64,000 nt of DNA from Amycolatopsis orientalis DSM 40040 = KCTC 9412 (GTDB taxonomy: Bacteria; Actinomycetota; Actinomycetes; Mycobacteriales; Pseudonocardiaceae): NCBI RefSeq assembly GCF_000478275.1, contig NZ_ASJB01000046.1, positions 1 to 64,000 on the forward strand, read 5' to 3'. The notes beneath the pieces were generated by a model, which did no database searches, had not been told where the DNA came from, and saw nothing but the letters and a program-made list of their open reading frames with translations. Position numbers and translations under genes: made by a program. Below are positions 43,072 through 52,677 of this stretch, in pieces. The stretch's first letter is position 1; the number at the start of each line of letters is the position of its first letter.

Positions 43072-43941
43072 ATGGGAGCACTCGACGGGCGGGTCGCCGT
43101 CATCACCGGCGCCGGTCGCGGGATCGGCCGCGAACACGCGCTGCTGTTCGCGCGGGAGGGCGCGAGCGTCGTGGTCAACGACCTCGGCGGCGCGAACGAC
43201 GGCAGCGGCGCCGACACGGGGCCCGCACAGGAGGTCGTCGACGAGATCCGCGCCGCGGGCGGGAAGGCCGTGGCGAACACGGCCAACGTCGCCGACTGGG
43301 CGGGTGCCGAGGAACTGGTCGCGCAGGCGGTGGGCGAGTTCGGCAAGCTCGACGTCGTCGTGAACAACGCCGGCATCCTGCGTGACGCGTTCCTCGCCGG
43401 GATGGAGGAGTCCCACTGGGACGCCGTGATCGCCGTGCACCTCAAGGGGCACGCGGCGGTGCTGCGGCACGCGGCCGCGTACTGGAAGTCCGCGAGCAAG
43501 GCCGGGGAGCAGGTGGCGGGTGCGGTGATCAACACCGCGTCGGCGTCCGGCGTCACGCTGCCGAACGCGGGACAGGCCAACTACGGCGCGGCGAAAGCGG
43601 GGATCGCCGCGCTGACCCTGGTCGCGGCCGAAGAGCTGGAGCGGTACGGCGTGCGGGTCAACGCGATCGCGCCGATCGCGCGCACCCGGCTCACGCTGGC
43701 GACGCCGGGCATGGGCGCGATCTTCGCGCAGGAGGTCGAGGAAGGGGAGTTCGACGCGTTCTCCCCGGCCAACATCTCGCCGCTGGTGGCCTACCTCGCG
43801 ACCGAGAAGTGCCCGCTCACCGGCAAGGTCTTCGCGGTCCAGGGCGGGGCGATCTCGGAACTCGCGGGCTGGCACGACGTCAAGGTGATCGAAACCGAGG
43901 AAGCCTGGGAGATCGACGACATCGCGGCCAGGCTGCCGTGA
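43072..43941 (+). CDS. Short-chain dehydrogenase (3-hydroxyacyl-CoA type)
   Basis: The 289-residue protein has the NAD(P) motif TGAGRGIG (about 13-20), NDLGGANDGSG typical of the peroxisomal multifunctional enzyme type 2 group, VNNAGI, and the catalytic Ser and YxxxK (NYGAAKAG). It should oxidise the 3-hydroxyacyl-CoA. ATG 43072 follows GGAG. Its stop codon overlaps the GTG of the next gene. Confidence 0.92.
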   Translation: MGALDGRVAVITGAGRGIGREHALLFAREGASVVVNDLGGANDGSGADTGPAQEVVDEIRAAGGKAVANTANVADWAGAEELVAQAVGEFGKLDVVVNNAGILRDAFLAGMEESHWDAVIAVHLKGHAAVLRHAAAYWKSASKAGEQVAGAVINTASASGVTLPNAGQANYGAAKAGIAALTLVAAEELERYGVRVNAIAPIARTRLTLATPGMGAIFAQEVEEGEFDAFSPANISPLVAYLATEKCPLTGKVFAVQGGAISELAGWHDVKVIETEEAWEIDDIAARLP

Positions 43942-45149
43942 TCGAGTGGTCCGAGACCGAGCTGCTGATCCGGGACGCGATCCGCGAGTTCGTCGACAAG
44001 GAGATCCGTCCGCATCTCGACGCGCTGGAAAGCGGGACGCTGCCGCCGTACGACATCATCCGCAAGATGTTCGCGTCGTTCGGGATCGACGCGCTCGCGC
44101 GGGAATCGGTGTCGAAGCTGCTGTCGAAGTCGCCCGGGTCCGGTTCGGGTGGCGGTTTGGCGTTCGGCGGGCAGGAGGCGATGGCGCTCATCGCGGTGAG
44201 CGAACTGGCCGGGGTCAGCCTCGGCATCGTCGCCTCGCTCGGGGTGAGCATCGGGCTGACCGCGCAGACGATCCTGACCAAGGGAACGCAGGCGCAGAAG
44301 GAACGCTGGCTGCCCGGGCTGGCGACGTTCGAGAAGGTCGGCGCCTGGGCGATCACCGAACCCGACTCCGGCTCGGACGCTTTCGGCGGGATGAAGACGT
44401 CGGTGCGGCGTGACGGCGACGAGTATGTCCTCAATGGACAGAAGACGTTCATCACCAACGGTCCGTACGCCGACACGATCATCGTCTACGCGAAGCTTGA
44501 CGAAGGCTCGGAGGTACGGGACCGCAAGGTGCTGACGTTCGTGCTGGACAAGGGGATGCCCGGGCTCACGCAGGGCAAGCCGTTCAAGAAGATGGGCATG
44601 ATGTCCTCGCCGACCGGTGAGCTGTTCTTCAGCGATGTCCGGCTCGGGCGGGACAGGCTGCTCGGCGAATCCGAGACCGGCCGTGACGGTGACAGCAAGG
44701 CCGAGGTGAAGTCCGGGTTCGCCGTCGAGCGGATCGGGGTCGCGGCGCTGGCACTCGGGATTATCAACGAGTGTCATCGGCTTTGCGTGGACTACGCGAA
44801 GAACCGGAAGCTGTGGGGCCAGGAGATCGGGCGGTTCCAGCTGATCCAGCTCAAGCTGGCGAAGATGGAGGTCGCGCGGATCAACGTGCAGAACATGGTC
44901 TTCCAGCTGGTCGAGACGCTGCGCGCGGGGAAGATGCCAACGCTGGCCGAGGCTTCGGCGATGAAGCTGTACTCGTCGGAGGCGGCGACCGAGGTGGCGA
45001 TGGAGGCCGTGCAGCTGTTCGGCGGCAACGGGTACATGGCGGAGTACCGGGTGGAGCAGCTGGCGCGGGACGCGAAGTCGCTGATGATCTACGCGGGGAG
45101 CAACGAGATCCAGGTGACGCACATCGCGAAGGGGCTGCTGGGGCGGTAA
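43938..45149 (+). CDS. Acyl-CoA dehydrogenase
   Basis: The 403-residue protein has the acyl-CoA dehydrogenase core: GAWAITEPDSGSDAFGGMKT, YVLNGQKTFITNGPYAD and the C-terminal QLFGGNGYMAEYRVEQLARD. It would make the first double bond. With the hydratase, dehydrogenase and thiolase in the same operon, it completes a four-step beta-oxidation-type cycle. GTG 43938 gives a 4-bp overlap with the SDR gene. Confidence 0.93.
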   Translation: MIEWSETELLIRDAIREFVDKEIRPHLDALESGTLPPYDIIRKMFASFGIDALARESVSKLLSKSPGSGSGGGLAFGGQEAMALIAVSELAGVSLGIVASLGVSIGLTAQTILTKGTQAQKERWLPGLATFEKVGAWAITEPDSGSDAFGGMKTSVRRDGDEYVLNGQKTFITNGPYADTIIVYAKLDEGSEVRDRKVLTFVLDKGMPGLTQGKPFKKMGMMSSPTGELFFSDVRLGRDRLLGESETGRDGDSKAEVKSGFAVERIGVAALALGIINECHRLCVDYAKNRKLWGQEIGRFQLIQLKLAKMEVARINVQNMVFQLVETLRAGKMPTLAEASAMKLYSSEAATEVAMEAVQLFGGNGYMAEYRVEQLARDAKSLMIYAGSNEIQVTHIAKGLLGR

Positions 45150-45196
45150 GGACCGCGGGCCGGGTGGAGCGTCAGCGGGCCCGGGGTGGTCTGGGT

Positions 45197-45238
45197 CGTG
45201 AGTGGTAATGACGGTTAGAACCGTCATTACCACTCACG
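45197..45238. repeat. Hairpin family CGTGAGTGGTAATGACGGTT, copy 1
   Basis: A perfect 20-bp stem with a 2-base centre lies between the convergent acyl-CoA dehydrogenase and parC genes. Near-identical copies are at 54407-54452 and 60659-60704. Confidence 0.9.
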
Positions 45239-45272
45239 AGCGGGCGACCGGGCGAGGGACCTGACCGCGTTG

Positions 45273-45347
45273 CTGAAGGGGACTTTCACCGCATGTCATG
45301 CGGCGAAGGGCGCTTTCCTCGCATGCGATGCGGGGAAAGCGCCCTTC
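45273..45347. repeat. Duplicated GAAGGG-CTTTC-CGCATG-ATGCGG unit with hairpin
   Basis: Two similar direct units start at 45275 and 45305. The second forms a 14-bp hairpin with 45334-45347 (GAAGGGCGCTTTCC arms). Together with copy 1 of the hairpin family above, it fills the 221-bp gap between convergent genes. Confidence 0.8.
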
Positions 45348-45370
45348 AGCTCTTGGCAGGGGAGCGGGGG

Positions 45371-47857
45371 TCAGTCGCGTTCGATGAGGTGACCGACGAC
45401 CTCGGGGCCCGGGTGGGCGTGGCCGGAGCCGTCGCGGCGGACGTCGACCTCGGGCAGTTCCACCGGGTCGCCGTTGCGGGCGGCACCGGCGGGACGCGGG
45501 CCGATCCAGCCGACGACCAGCCGCGTCTCGCCCTTGAGGAACCGCTGTGCCCGGACACCGCCGGTCGCGCGGCCCTTGGCCGGGTACTCGCTGAACGGGG
45601 TCACCTTCACGCTCGCGCCGGTCGCGGTGACGACCATCGGCTCGCCGTGCTCGGCGTCATCCGTACGGACCGCGCCGAAGAAGACCACTTCCGCCTCGCC
45701 GCGCACGGCGATCCCGGCCATACCGCCGCCCTTGAGACCCTGCGGCCGCACCAGCGAAGCTGGGTAACGCAGCAGCGACGCTTCGGACGACAGGAACGCC
45801 AGTGTCTCGTTGCCGTCGGTGAGCCAGGTGGCGCCGACGACCTCGTCGCCGTCCTTCAGGCTGATCACGTCGAACTCGTCCGAGCGGACCGGCCATTCCG
45901 GCGCGCATACCTTCACCACGCCGAGTTTCGTGCCGAGCGCGAGCCCGGGGGAGCCGGCGGCCTGTTCGCCGAGCGGGGCCAGGCCGATGACGCGCTCACC
46001 CTTCTCCAGCGGCACCAGTTCCTTGGCGGCCATTCCGCCACGCAGCGAGACGGTGCCCGCCTGCTCGGGCAGCACCGGCAGCGGCAGCACGTCGGTCTTG
46101 AACGCGCGGCCGCGGTTGGTCACCAGCAGCACCTGACCGCGGGCGGTCGAGTGCACGACGGCGGCCACCGAGTCGTGTTTGACGCGGCCGTTGCGGCGCC
46201 GCACTTCCGACGCCTCCTCCGATTCCGCCGCCGTCCGCGCGACCAGCCCGGTGGCCGAAAGGATCACCTGGCACGGGTCGTCGGCGACCTCCAGCGGACC
46301 GGACGGCTTCGACGCGGCGAGGACCTCCTTGAGGTCGCCGTCGATCAGCGCGGTGCGGCGCTCGGTGGGGTGGTCCTTCGCGATCTTGGCCAGTTCGGCC
46401 GAGACGACCTTCTTCAGCACCGACTCGTCGTCGAGGATCTTCGACAGCTCGGCGATCTCCTCGCGCAGCTTGTCCTGCTCCGCCTCGAGTTCGATCCGGT
46501 CGTACTTCGTGAGCCGCCGCAGCGGCGTGTCCAGGATGTACGTCGCCTGGATCTCCGAGAGCTTGAACCGCTTCATCAGACCGTCCTTCGCGGCCGCGGC
46601 GTTCTCGCTCTCGCGGATCAGCTTGATCACCTTGTCGATGTTGAGCAAGGCGATCAGCAGGCCGTCGACCAGGTGCAGGCGCTCTTCGCGCTTGCGGCGG
46701 CGATAGCGCGTGCGGCGGGTGACGACCTCGTAGCGGTGGCTGAGGAAGACCTCCAGCAGCGCCTTGAGCCCCAGCGTCTGCGGCTGCCCGTCCACCAGGA
46801 CCAGGTTGTTGATGCCGAAGGACTGCTCCAGCGGGGTCAGCCGGTACAGGTCCGCCAGCAGCGCCTGCGGGTTCACGCCGACCTTGCACTCGATGACCAG
46901 CCGGGTGCCGTTCTCGCGGTCGGTGAGGTCCTTGACGTCGGCGATCCCGGTGAGCCGCTTGGACTTGTTGACCTCGTCGGTGATCTTCTCGATCACCTTC
47001 TCCGGGCCGACGCCGTACGGCAGTTCGGTGACGGTGATCGCCTGGCGGCCGCGGCTGCCCTCCAGCGGACCGGTCTCGGCGCTGGCACGCATGCGCACCA
47101 CCCCGCGGCCGGTCTCGTAGGCGCGGCGGACCTCGTCCAGCCCCAGCAGCGAACCACCGGTCGGCAGGTCGGGGCCGGGGACGAACTCCATCAGCTTTTC
47201 GAGCGTGGCGTTCGGGTGGTTGATCAGCCACCGCGCCGCGCCGATGACCTCGGTCAGGTTGTGCGGGATCATATTGGTCGCCATCCCGACCGCGATCCCG
47301 GAAGTGCCGTTGACCAGCAGGTTCGGGAACGCCGCCGGCAGCACCGACGGCTCTTCGAGCGAACCGTCGTAGTTCGGCCGGAAGTCGACGGTGTCCTCGC
47401 CGAGTTCGCCGACCAGCAGCATCGCCTCGGGCGAGAGCCGTGCCTCGGTGTACCGCGAGGCGGCCGGCCCGTCGTCGGGTGAGCCGAAGTTGCCGTGCCC
47501 GTCGACCAGCGGGACGTTGAGCGAGAAGTCCTGCGCCAGCCGCACCATGGCGTCGTAGATCGCCGTGTCGCCGTGCGGGTGGTACTTGCCCATCACGTCG
47601 CCGACCACCCGGGACGACTTCACGTACGCGTGCGTCGGCCGGTAGCCGTTCTCGTTCATCGAGTACATGATCCGGCGGTGCACCGGCTTCAGCCCGTCCC
47701 GCGCGTCCGGGAGCGCCCGCGAGTGGATGACCGAGTAGGCGTACTCCAGGTACGAATCCTCGATCTCCGTCTTCAGCGAGTTGTCGAAGACGTTCGCGCC
47801 GGGCCGGTCGAACGCGGAGGGATCGACCTTGGTGGTGGTGCCCTTACGGCGTGCCAT
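45371..47857 (-). CDS. parC: DNA topoisomerase IV subunit A
   Basis: The 828-residue protein is a GyrA/ParC type subunit. The catalytic Tyr is Tyr136 in [10 protein letters not shown]. The quinolone-target region is [20 protein letters not shown], with Thr98 at the place of Ser in E. coli GyrA and Asp102 conserved. The C-terminal domain has a degenerate box ([13 protein letters not shown]) instead of a full QRRGGKG GyrA box, so topoisomerase IV is more likely than gyrase. The partner ParE is encoded 29 bp upstream. Start follows AAGGAG. Confidence 0.92.
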   Translation of the reverse strand: MARRKGTTTKVDPSAFDRPGANVFDNSLKTEIEDSYLEYAYSVIHSRALPDARDGLKPVHRRIMYSMNENGYRPTHAYVKSSRVVGDVMGKYHPHGDTAIYDAMVRLAQDFSLNVPLVDGHGNFGSPDDGPAASRYTEARLSPEAMLLVGELGEDTVDFRPNYDGSLEEPSVLPAAFPNLLVNGTSGIAVGMATNMIPHNLTEVIGAARWLINHPNATLEKLMEFVPGPDLPTGGSLLGLDEVRRAYETGRGVVRMRASAETGPLEGSRGRQAITVTELPYGVGPEKVIEKITDEVNKSKRLTGIADVKDLTDRENGTRLVIECKVGVNPQALLADLYRLTPLEQSFGINNLVLVDGQPQTLGLKALLEVFLSHRYEVVTRRTRYRRRKREERLHLVDGLLIALLNIDKVIKLIRESENAAAAKDGLMKRFKLSEIQATYILDTPLRRLTKYDRIELEAEQDKLREEIAELSKILDDESVLKKVVSAELAKIAKDHPTERRTALIDGDLKEVLAASKPSGPLEVADDPCQVILSATGLVARTAAESEEASEVRRRNGRVKHDSVAAVVHSTARGQVLLVTNRGRAFKTDVLPLPVLPEQAGTVSLRGGMAAKELVPLEKGERVIGLAPLGEQAAGSPGLALGTKLGVVKVCAPEWPVRSDEFDVISLKDGDEVVGATWLTDGNETLAFLSSEASLLRYPASLVRPQGLKGGGMAGIAVRGEAEVVFFGAVRTDDAEHGEPMVVTATGASVKVTPFSEYPAKGRATGGVRAQRFLKGETRLVVGWIGPRPAGAARNGDPVELPEVDVRRDGSGHAHPGPEVVGHLIERD

Positions 47858-47886
47858 TGCTCAAAGCTCCTTGAATAGCAACGAAA

Positions 47887-49938
47887 TCAGGCGTCGATGG
47901 CTTCGCGGTCGACCCGGTCGGAGGATTCGACCAGCCAGTTGCGGCGCGGTTCGACCTTCTCGCCCATCAACAGTTCGAGCGCGTTCTCCGCGGCTTCGAC
48001 GTCGTCGAGGGTGATCCGGCGGACCGAGCGGGTGGCCGGGTTCATCGTGGTGTCCCACAGTTCGTCGGCGTCCATCTCGCCGAGACCCTTGAACCGCGGC
48101 ACCGGCGTGACGATCTGCTTGCCGGCGCGTTCCAGCTCCGCGAACTTGGTCTCCATCTCCTTCTGGGTGAAGGTGAAGTGGGTCTCCGGGTTGCGGCCCT
48201 TGGTGACCAGTTTGTGCAGCGGCGGCATCGCGGCGTAGAGCCTGCCGTCCTCGATCACCGGCCGCATGTACTTGGCGAACAACGTGATCAGCAGCGTCCG
48301 GATATGCGAACCGTCGACGTCCGCGTCGGCCATCAGGATCACCCGGCCGTAGCGCATCGTCGACAGGTCGAAGGTGCGCCCGCTGCCCGCGCCGAGCACC
48401 TGCACGATCGAGGCGATCTCGGCGTTCTTCAGCGTGTCGCCGAGCGAGGCCTTCTGGACGTTGAGGATCTTGCCGCGCAGGGGAAGCAGCGCCTGGTACT
48501 CGGAGACCCGCGCCATCCGGGCCGACCCCAGCGCGCTGTCACCCTCGACGAGGAACAGCTCACTGCGGGAGACGCCGGTGGTGCGGCAGTCGACCAGCTT
48601 CGGCGGCATGGCCGCGCCTTCGAGCGCGGTCTTGCGGCGGGCCGCGTCCTTCTGCTGCTTCTGGGTGAGCCGGACGCGGGCGGCGTCGACCACCTTCTGC
48701 AGGACGACCTTGGCCTCGGACTTGGTCTTGCGCTCTTCGGTCCAGGCGCGGATGTGCTTGTCGACGACGCCCTGGATGACCCGGGTGATCCCGGCGGTGG
48801 ACAGTTCGTCCTTGGTCTGCGAGGTGAACTGCGGCTCCGGCAGGCGGACGTGCACGACCGCCGTCATCCCTTCCAGCACGTCCTCGACGGTCGGCATGTC
48901 CTCCTTGGGCTTCAGCAGCCCGCGGGTTTTGGAAATGGCGTCCTGCAAGGCTTTCAGCACCGCGCGGTCGAAGCCGCGGCGGTGCGTGCCGCCGTGCACG
49001 TTGCGGATGGTGTTGGTGAAGCACTCCACCGTGCGTTCGTAACCGGTGCCCCAGCGCAGCGCGACCTCGATCTCCGCGCGACGCTCCACATTGGACTGCA
49101 TGACGCCGCTGGCGTCGGCGGCGTTCTCCTTGTACGTACCCTCGCCGTTGATGATCAGGGTGCCGCAGACGGGTTTCTCGCTGTCGGGGGCGAGGAAGTC
49201 GACCATGTCGGCGAGGCCGTTGGGGAAGTGGAAGGTCTCTTCGCTGATCGAATCGTCGACGGCGGTACGCAGCACGTACGTGACGCCGGGGACGAGGAAC
49301 GCGGTGTTGCGCATCTTCGCGCGGACGCCTTCGACGTCGAGCGTGGCGCCGGATTCGAAGTAGCGCGAGTCGTACCAGTAGCGGATCGAGGTGCCGGAGC
49401 GTTCGCCGCGCTTCATCTTCCCGGTGAGGTTCAGCCCGGACTTGCGGGTGAACTTCGCCTTCGGGCCGGGCCCGTCGAACACGCCGGGGACACCGTGCGC
49501 GAACGACATCTGGTGGACCTTGCCGTTCTGCTTCACCGTGACGTCGAAGCGGTGTGACAGCGCGTTCACCGCCGAAGCGCCGACGCCGTGCAGGCCGCCG
49601 GAGGTCTTGTAGCCCGAACCGCCGAACTTGCCGCCGGCGTGCAGCCTCGTCAGCACCAGCTCGACACCGGACAAACCGGATTTGGCGTGCGTGCCGGTGG
49701 GGATGCCGCGGCCGTCGTCGTCGACCTGGACGCTGCCGTCGGCGTGCAGGGTGACCACGATCTTCGTGGCGTGACCCGCCACACCTTCATCGGTCGAGTT
49801 GTCCACGACCTCGGAGAACAGGTGGTTGATACCGCGGCTGTCGGTGGAGCCGATGTACATCCCGGGGCGCTTGCGGACCGCTTCCAGACCCTCGAGATGC
49901 GTCAGGTCGTCGGCCCCGTACAGGGTCTCAGCAGTCAC
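47887..49938 (-). CDS. parE: DNA topoisomerase IV subunit B
   Basis: The 683-residue ATPase subunit has the GHKL site (SEVVDNSTDEGV at about 42-53; DDDGRGIP; GGLHGVGASAVNALS) and a TOPRIM domain (VEGDSALGSARMAR; PLRGKILNVQKA; ADADVDGSHIRTL). The pair decatenates chromosomes after replication. Mycobacteria lack such a second type II enzyme, while Streptomyces and related genera have it. GTG 49938 follows GGAG. Confidence 0.93.
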   Translation of the reverse strand: MTAETLYGADDLTHLEGLEAVRKRPGMYIGSTDSRGINHLFSEVVDNSTDEGVAGHATKIVVTLHADGSVQVDDDGRGIPTGTHAKSGLSGVELVLTRLHAGGKFGGSGYKTSGGLHGVGASAVNALSHRFDVTVKQNGKVHQMSFAHGVPGVFDGPGPKAKFTRKSGLNLTGKMKRGERSGTSIRYWYDSRYFESGATLDVEGVRAKMRNTAFLVPGVTYVLRTAVDDSISEETFHFPNGLADMVDFLAPDSEKPVCGTLIINGEGTYKENAADASGVMQSNVERRAEIEVALRWGTGYERTVECFTNTIRNVHGGTHRRGFDRAVLKALQDAISKTRGLLKPKEDMPTVEDVLEGMTAVVHVRLPEPQFTSQTKDELSTAGITRVIQGVVDKHIRAWTEERKTKSEAKVVLQKVVDAARVRLTQKQQKDAARRKTALEGAAMPPKLVDCRTTGVSRSELFLVEGDSALGSARMARVSEYQALLPLRGKILNVQKASLGDTLKNAEIASIVQVLGAGSGRTFDLSTMRYGRVILMADADVDGSHIRTLLITLFAKYMRPVIEDGRLYAAMPPLHKLVTKGRNPETHFTFTQKEMETKFAELERAGKQIVTPVPRFKGLGEMDADELWDTTMNPATRSVRRITLDDVEAAENALELLMGEKVEPRRNWLVESSDRVDREAIDA

Positions 49939-50168
49939 TGGGTCTTTCTCCTGGAGTCGTGGCTCGCGAACTTGCTCGTGGAGGTGGCGTTCAACGCGAC
50001 ACCGTACTGGAGGATATCCGCCCCCTCCGACAGCTTCCTCTTCTGAAGCTCCCGGGTGTGGCGGAACCCGCGTCCCGATGGCCGGGTCACGGGTACTTCA
50101 AGCCGCTTTCCCGGGGCTTGGATGAGGCGTTATCGTTTCGGGTGTCACACGGTGACGGGGGGAAGAAG

Positions 50169-51110
50169 GTGGCCGTCGGAGTCGGTCCCACGCGTGTCTC
50201 GACCATACGGCGCGTGGTGAGCCTTTGGTATTTCTTGGTGGTCGTCGCGTCGCTCGGGATACTCGCGCCCTTGCCGTTCGTGCACGCCGCGCTGCGGTTG
50301 CGCCGCGCGTACCTGTTGCTCTACGTGGTGCTCTACGGCGCCTGGGCCTACGGGTTGATCTATCTGCTCGCGCCCGTGGACCCGGAGAGCGAGCCCGAAA
50401 CGGTCCCGGCCGTGCTGTGGTTCTTCGGCACGATCGGGCTCATCGCCGTGTCGTGCGTCCACCTCGCCGTGCTGCGGAAGAAGATCCTCTACCCGCCGCG
50501 GACGGTGTGGGTGGAATCCGGCATGCACTGCGGGCTGTTCTCGATCGACATCGCCGGCTTCGGCCAGGTCGGGCGCAGCAGCGACATCTTCGTCCAGGTG
50601 CGGCGGATGCTCTTCGGCCTGCTGGCCAACGCCTTCGAGGCCAGCGGGATCGGCTGGGACACGTGCCTGAAGCGGGATACCGGCGACGGGATGATCGTCG
50701 TCGTCCCGCCGCACTTCCCGAAGTTCCGGCTGCTGCTCCCGCTGCTTTCGCAACTGGCGGCCGAGCTGGCCAAATACAACGTTGTCACCGATCCGGCGTT
50801 GCGGATCCGGGTGCGGGTGGCGATCCACGCGGGTGAGGTCACGCTCGACGAGTACGGCGTGACGGGACGGCCGAAGGTGCTGCTCGCCCGGCTGCTCGAC
50901 TCGCGAGTGCTGCGTGACGCGCTCGCCGAAGCGCCGGAAGAGTGCCCCGTCGTCGTGCTCGTCTCGGACCGGTTCCACGAGGACGTCCAGGACCAGGGCG
51001 GACCCGGTCTCGACACGATGAGCTACCGGCAGGTGCTCGTGCACGAGAAGGAGACCGAGGTCCTTGCCTGGCTGCACGTCCCGACGCCGGTGATCAGAGG
51101 GCTGCCGTGA
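50169..51110 (+). CDS. Membrane protein with class III nucleotidyl cyclase-like domain
   Basis: The 313-residue protein has three membrane segments (about 12-115) and then a domain resembling class III nucleotide cyclases. The two metal Asp positions appear in FSIDIAGFGQVGRSSD and KRDTGDGMIVVVP, and RVRVAIHAGEVTLDEYG follows. In the later motif the transition-state Asn is missing (PKVLLARLL instead of VNxAAR), though the Arg remains. It may be an altered cyclase or a nucleotide sensor. GTG 50169 follows GGGGGAAGAAG; GTG 50142 is an alternative with a nearby TATCGT box. Confidence 0.75.
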   Translation: MAVGVGPTRVSTIRRVVSLWYFLVVVASLGILAPLPFVHAALRLRRAYLLLYVVLYGAWAYGLIYLLAPVDPESEPETVPAVLWFFGTIGLIAVSCVHLAVLRKKILYPPRTVWVESGMHCGLFSIDIAGFGQVGRSSDIFVQVRRMLFGLLANAFEASGIGWDTCLKRDTGDGMIVVVPPHFPKFRLLLPLLSQLAAELAKYNVVTDPALRIRVRVAIHAGEVTLDEYGVTGRPKVLLARLLDSRVLRDALAEAPEECPVVVLVSDRFHEDVQDQGGPGLDTMSYRQVLVHEKETEVLAWLHVPTPVIRGLP

Positions 51111-52518
51111 GGACCTCCAGCGCGCTGTGCTGACGGGCCGCGTCGATCCGGTCGACCGGACCGGCCCAGTGCAGGCCGTGCTGATCGAGGGAGGTGCGGT
51201 TGTTCGCGATCGTCGCGTTCGCTTGGCGCGTCAGGTAAGCGCGGTACGGCCTGCCCGCCAATGTCCGGTCCAGTTCGCCGAGTCCTCTGGCGTACGCGCC
51301 CTTGAAGGACGGCCCGTCGGCACCGCAGTCGCCGGACTCGCACGGGTCGCGCAGGATCCCGTTCGCGTGCAGCAGCGACGTCGTGGTGGAGGCATCCGCG
51401 AGCCGCCTGGCCGTGGTGAGCAGGGCGGTGTCACCGGTCGCGCGATGCAGTTCGACCAGCGCGCCGAGGACGATGCCCTGGTTGTAACTCCAGACGGCCT
51501 GGCCGTTGTTGGCGCAGGAGGAGTTCAGGCCGTCGTTGACCAGAGCGCTGCCGTTGATCATGCCGCTCGCGCGGAACCAGTCCCACACCTCGCGTGCCCG
51601 GGCGAGCTGGAGGGTGTCGCCGGGGAGGCGGTTGTGCAGTGACGCGGCCACCTTGACGTACAGCTCGTTGGTGACGGCGTTCTTGTACGTCTTCGCCGTC
51701 GACCACCACAGGCCGCCGCCGCAGGTCCCGTCGCGGTAGGAGTACATGTAGTTCGCCGCGATGACGGCGGTGTCGAGGTAGCGGCGGTCCTTCGTCAGGT
51801 CGTAGGCGCGGATCCAGGCGAGCGCCCACCAGCCGGTGTCGTCGATGTACTCGTTCGTGAAGTTGTCGCCGCGGTTGCGGTCGAAGGTGTTGCCGATGGC
51901 GTAGCGGTAGTTCTGCGAGCCGGTGCGGGTGCTGTAGTCGAGGATCGCGGTGAGCGCGTTCGCCGAGTTCCACCAGCCCGTGGTCTGCCAGAGCCCGGTG
52001 CCGTTGTCGTAGAACTGCATGAGCGCGGTGGCGGCGGCTTCGGCGCGGGTGTTCGCGGCGACCGTGGTGCGGAACCACGGTGTGCAGGCGATTTCCGGCC
52101 GGTCGCCCGCCTTCCCGCAGGCGCGCAGGGCACCGAAGCGGTGGCCGGCGGGATCGTCGACGTTGAACATCAGCGTCCGCCAGCCGCGCTGTCCGGACGG
52201 GATCTTCGTGTCGCCGATCCGGCTGTCGTTCGCCCACGTGCGGCCGCCGTCGAAGGACCGGTCGAGCCAGACCTCGTCGCCGGGGCCGCCGTTTTCGATG
52301 CTGCCCCAGCCCATGTCGTCGCCGTCGGACAGGTGGAGCACGATGCCGCGGCTCCAGACGGACGCCGTCGCGGGTCTTCTGTCGCCGACGGCCAGCGCGG
52401 GATCGCGGGCGTCGCAGTACTTGGCGCAGATCGTCGCCGAGAGGGTGGGTTCGGGAGTGGTGGTGGCCGGGGTGAGAGCGAATGTCAACGTTGTCACAAG
52501 CAGGGAGGTGATCCACAT
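51094..52518 (-). CDS. Secreted glycoside hydrolase family 76 (alpha-1,6-mannanase-like)
   Basis: The 474-residue protein has a hydrophobic N-terminus with a probable signal peptide (WITSLLVTTLTFALTPATTT), an extra N-terminal domain of about 140 residues, and an (alpha/alpha)6 barrel. The barrel has the GH76 catalytic double Asp in NEYIDDTGWWALAWIRAYDL, and SYNQGIVLGALVELHRATGD. It should cut alpha-1,6-mannan, such as fungal or mycobacterial-type glycans. ATG 52518 is likely; GTG 52542 is possible. It overlaps the convergent cyclase-like gene by 17 bp. Confidence 0.88.
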   Translation of the reverse strand: MWITSLLVTTLTFALTPATTTPEPTLSATICAKYCDARDPALAVGDRRPATASVWSRGIVLHLSDGDDMGWGSIENGGPGDEVWLDRSFDGGRTWANDSRIGDTKIPSGQRGWRTLMFNVDDPAGHRFGALRACGKAGDRPEIACTPWFRTTVAANTRAEAAATALMQFYDNGTGLWQTTGWWNSANALTAILDYSTRTGSQNYRYAIGNTFDRNRGDNFTNEYIDDTGWWALAWIRAYDLTKDRRYLDTAVIAANYMYSYRDGTCGGGLWWSTAKTYKNAVTNELYVKVAASLHNRLPGDTLQLARAREVWDWFRASGMINGSALVNDGLNSSCANNGQAVWSYNQGIVLGALVELHRATGDTALLTTARRLADASTTTSLLHANGILRDPCESGDCGADGPSFKGAYARGLGELDRTLAGRPYRAYLTRQANATIANNRTSLDQHGLHWAGPVDRIDAARQHSALEVLTAAL

Positions 52519-52677
52519 GGCTTCGAGTGTGAGGGCGGCCACTTCCGGAGCCGATCAAGTCACTCGTTCAGTCCGCGCCGAAGGTCTGGACCAGTGGGTC
52601 GACGGCGGGGAATATATCTTCCACGCGTAAGGTTGAACGCTCAAGCAAAGATGATCCGGTGATCGAGGGAGCAGGTC

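Noticed and set aside
45293..47482. Long plus-strand open frame opposite parC
   Set aside because: It is complementary to parC; the sequence is Arg/Gly/Asp-rich and shows no domain. Antisense frames of this length are common at this GC content.
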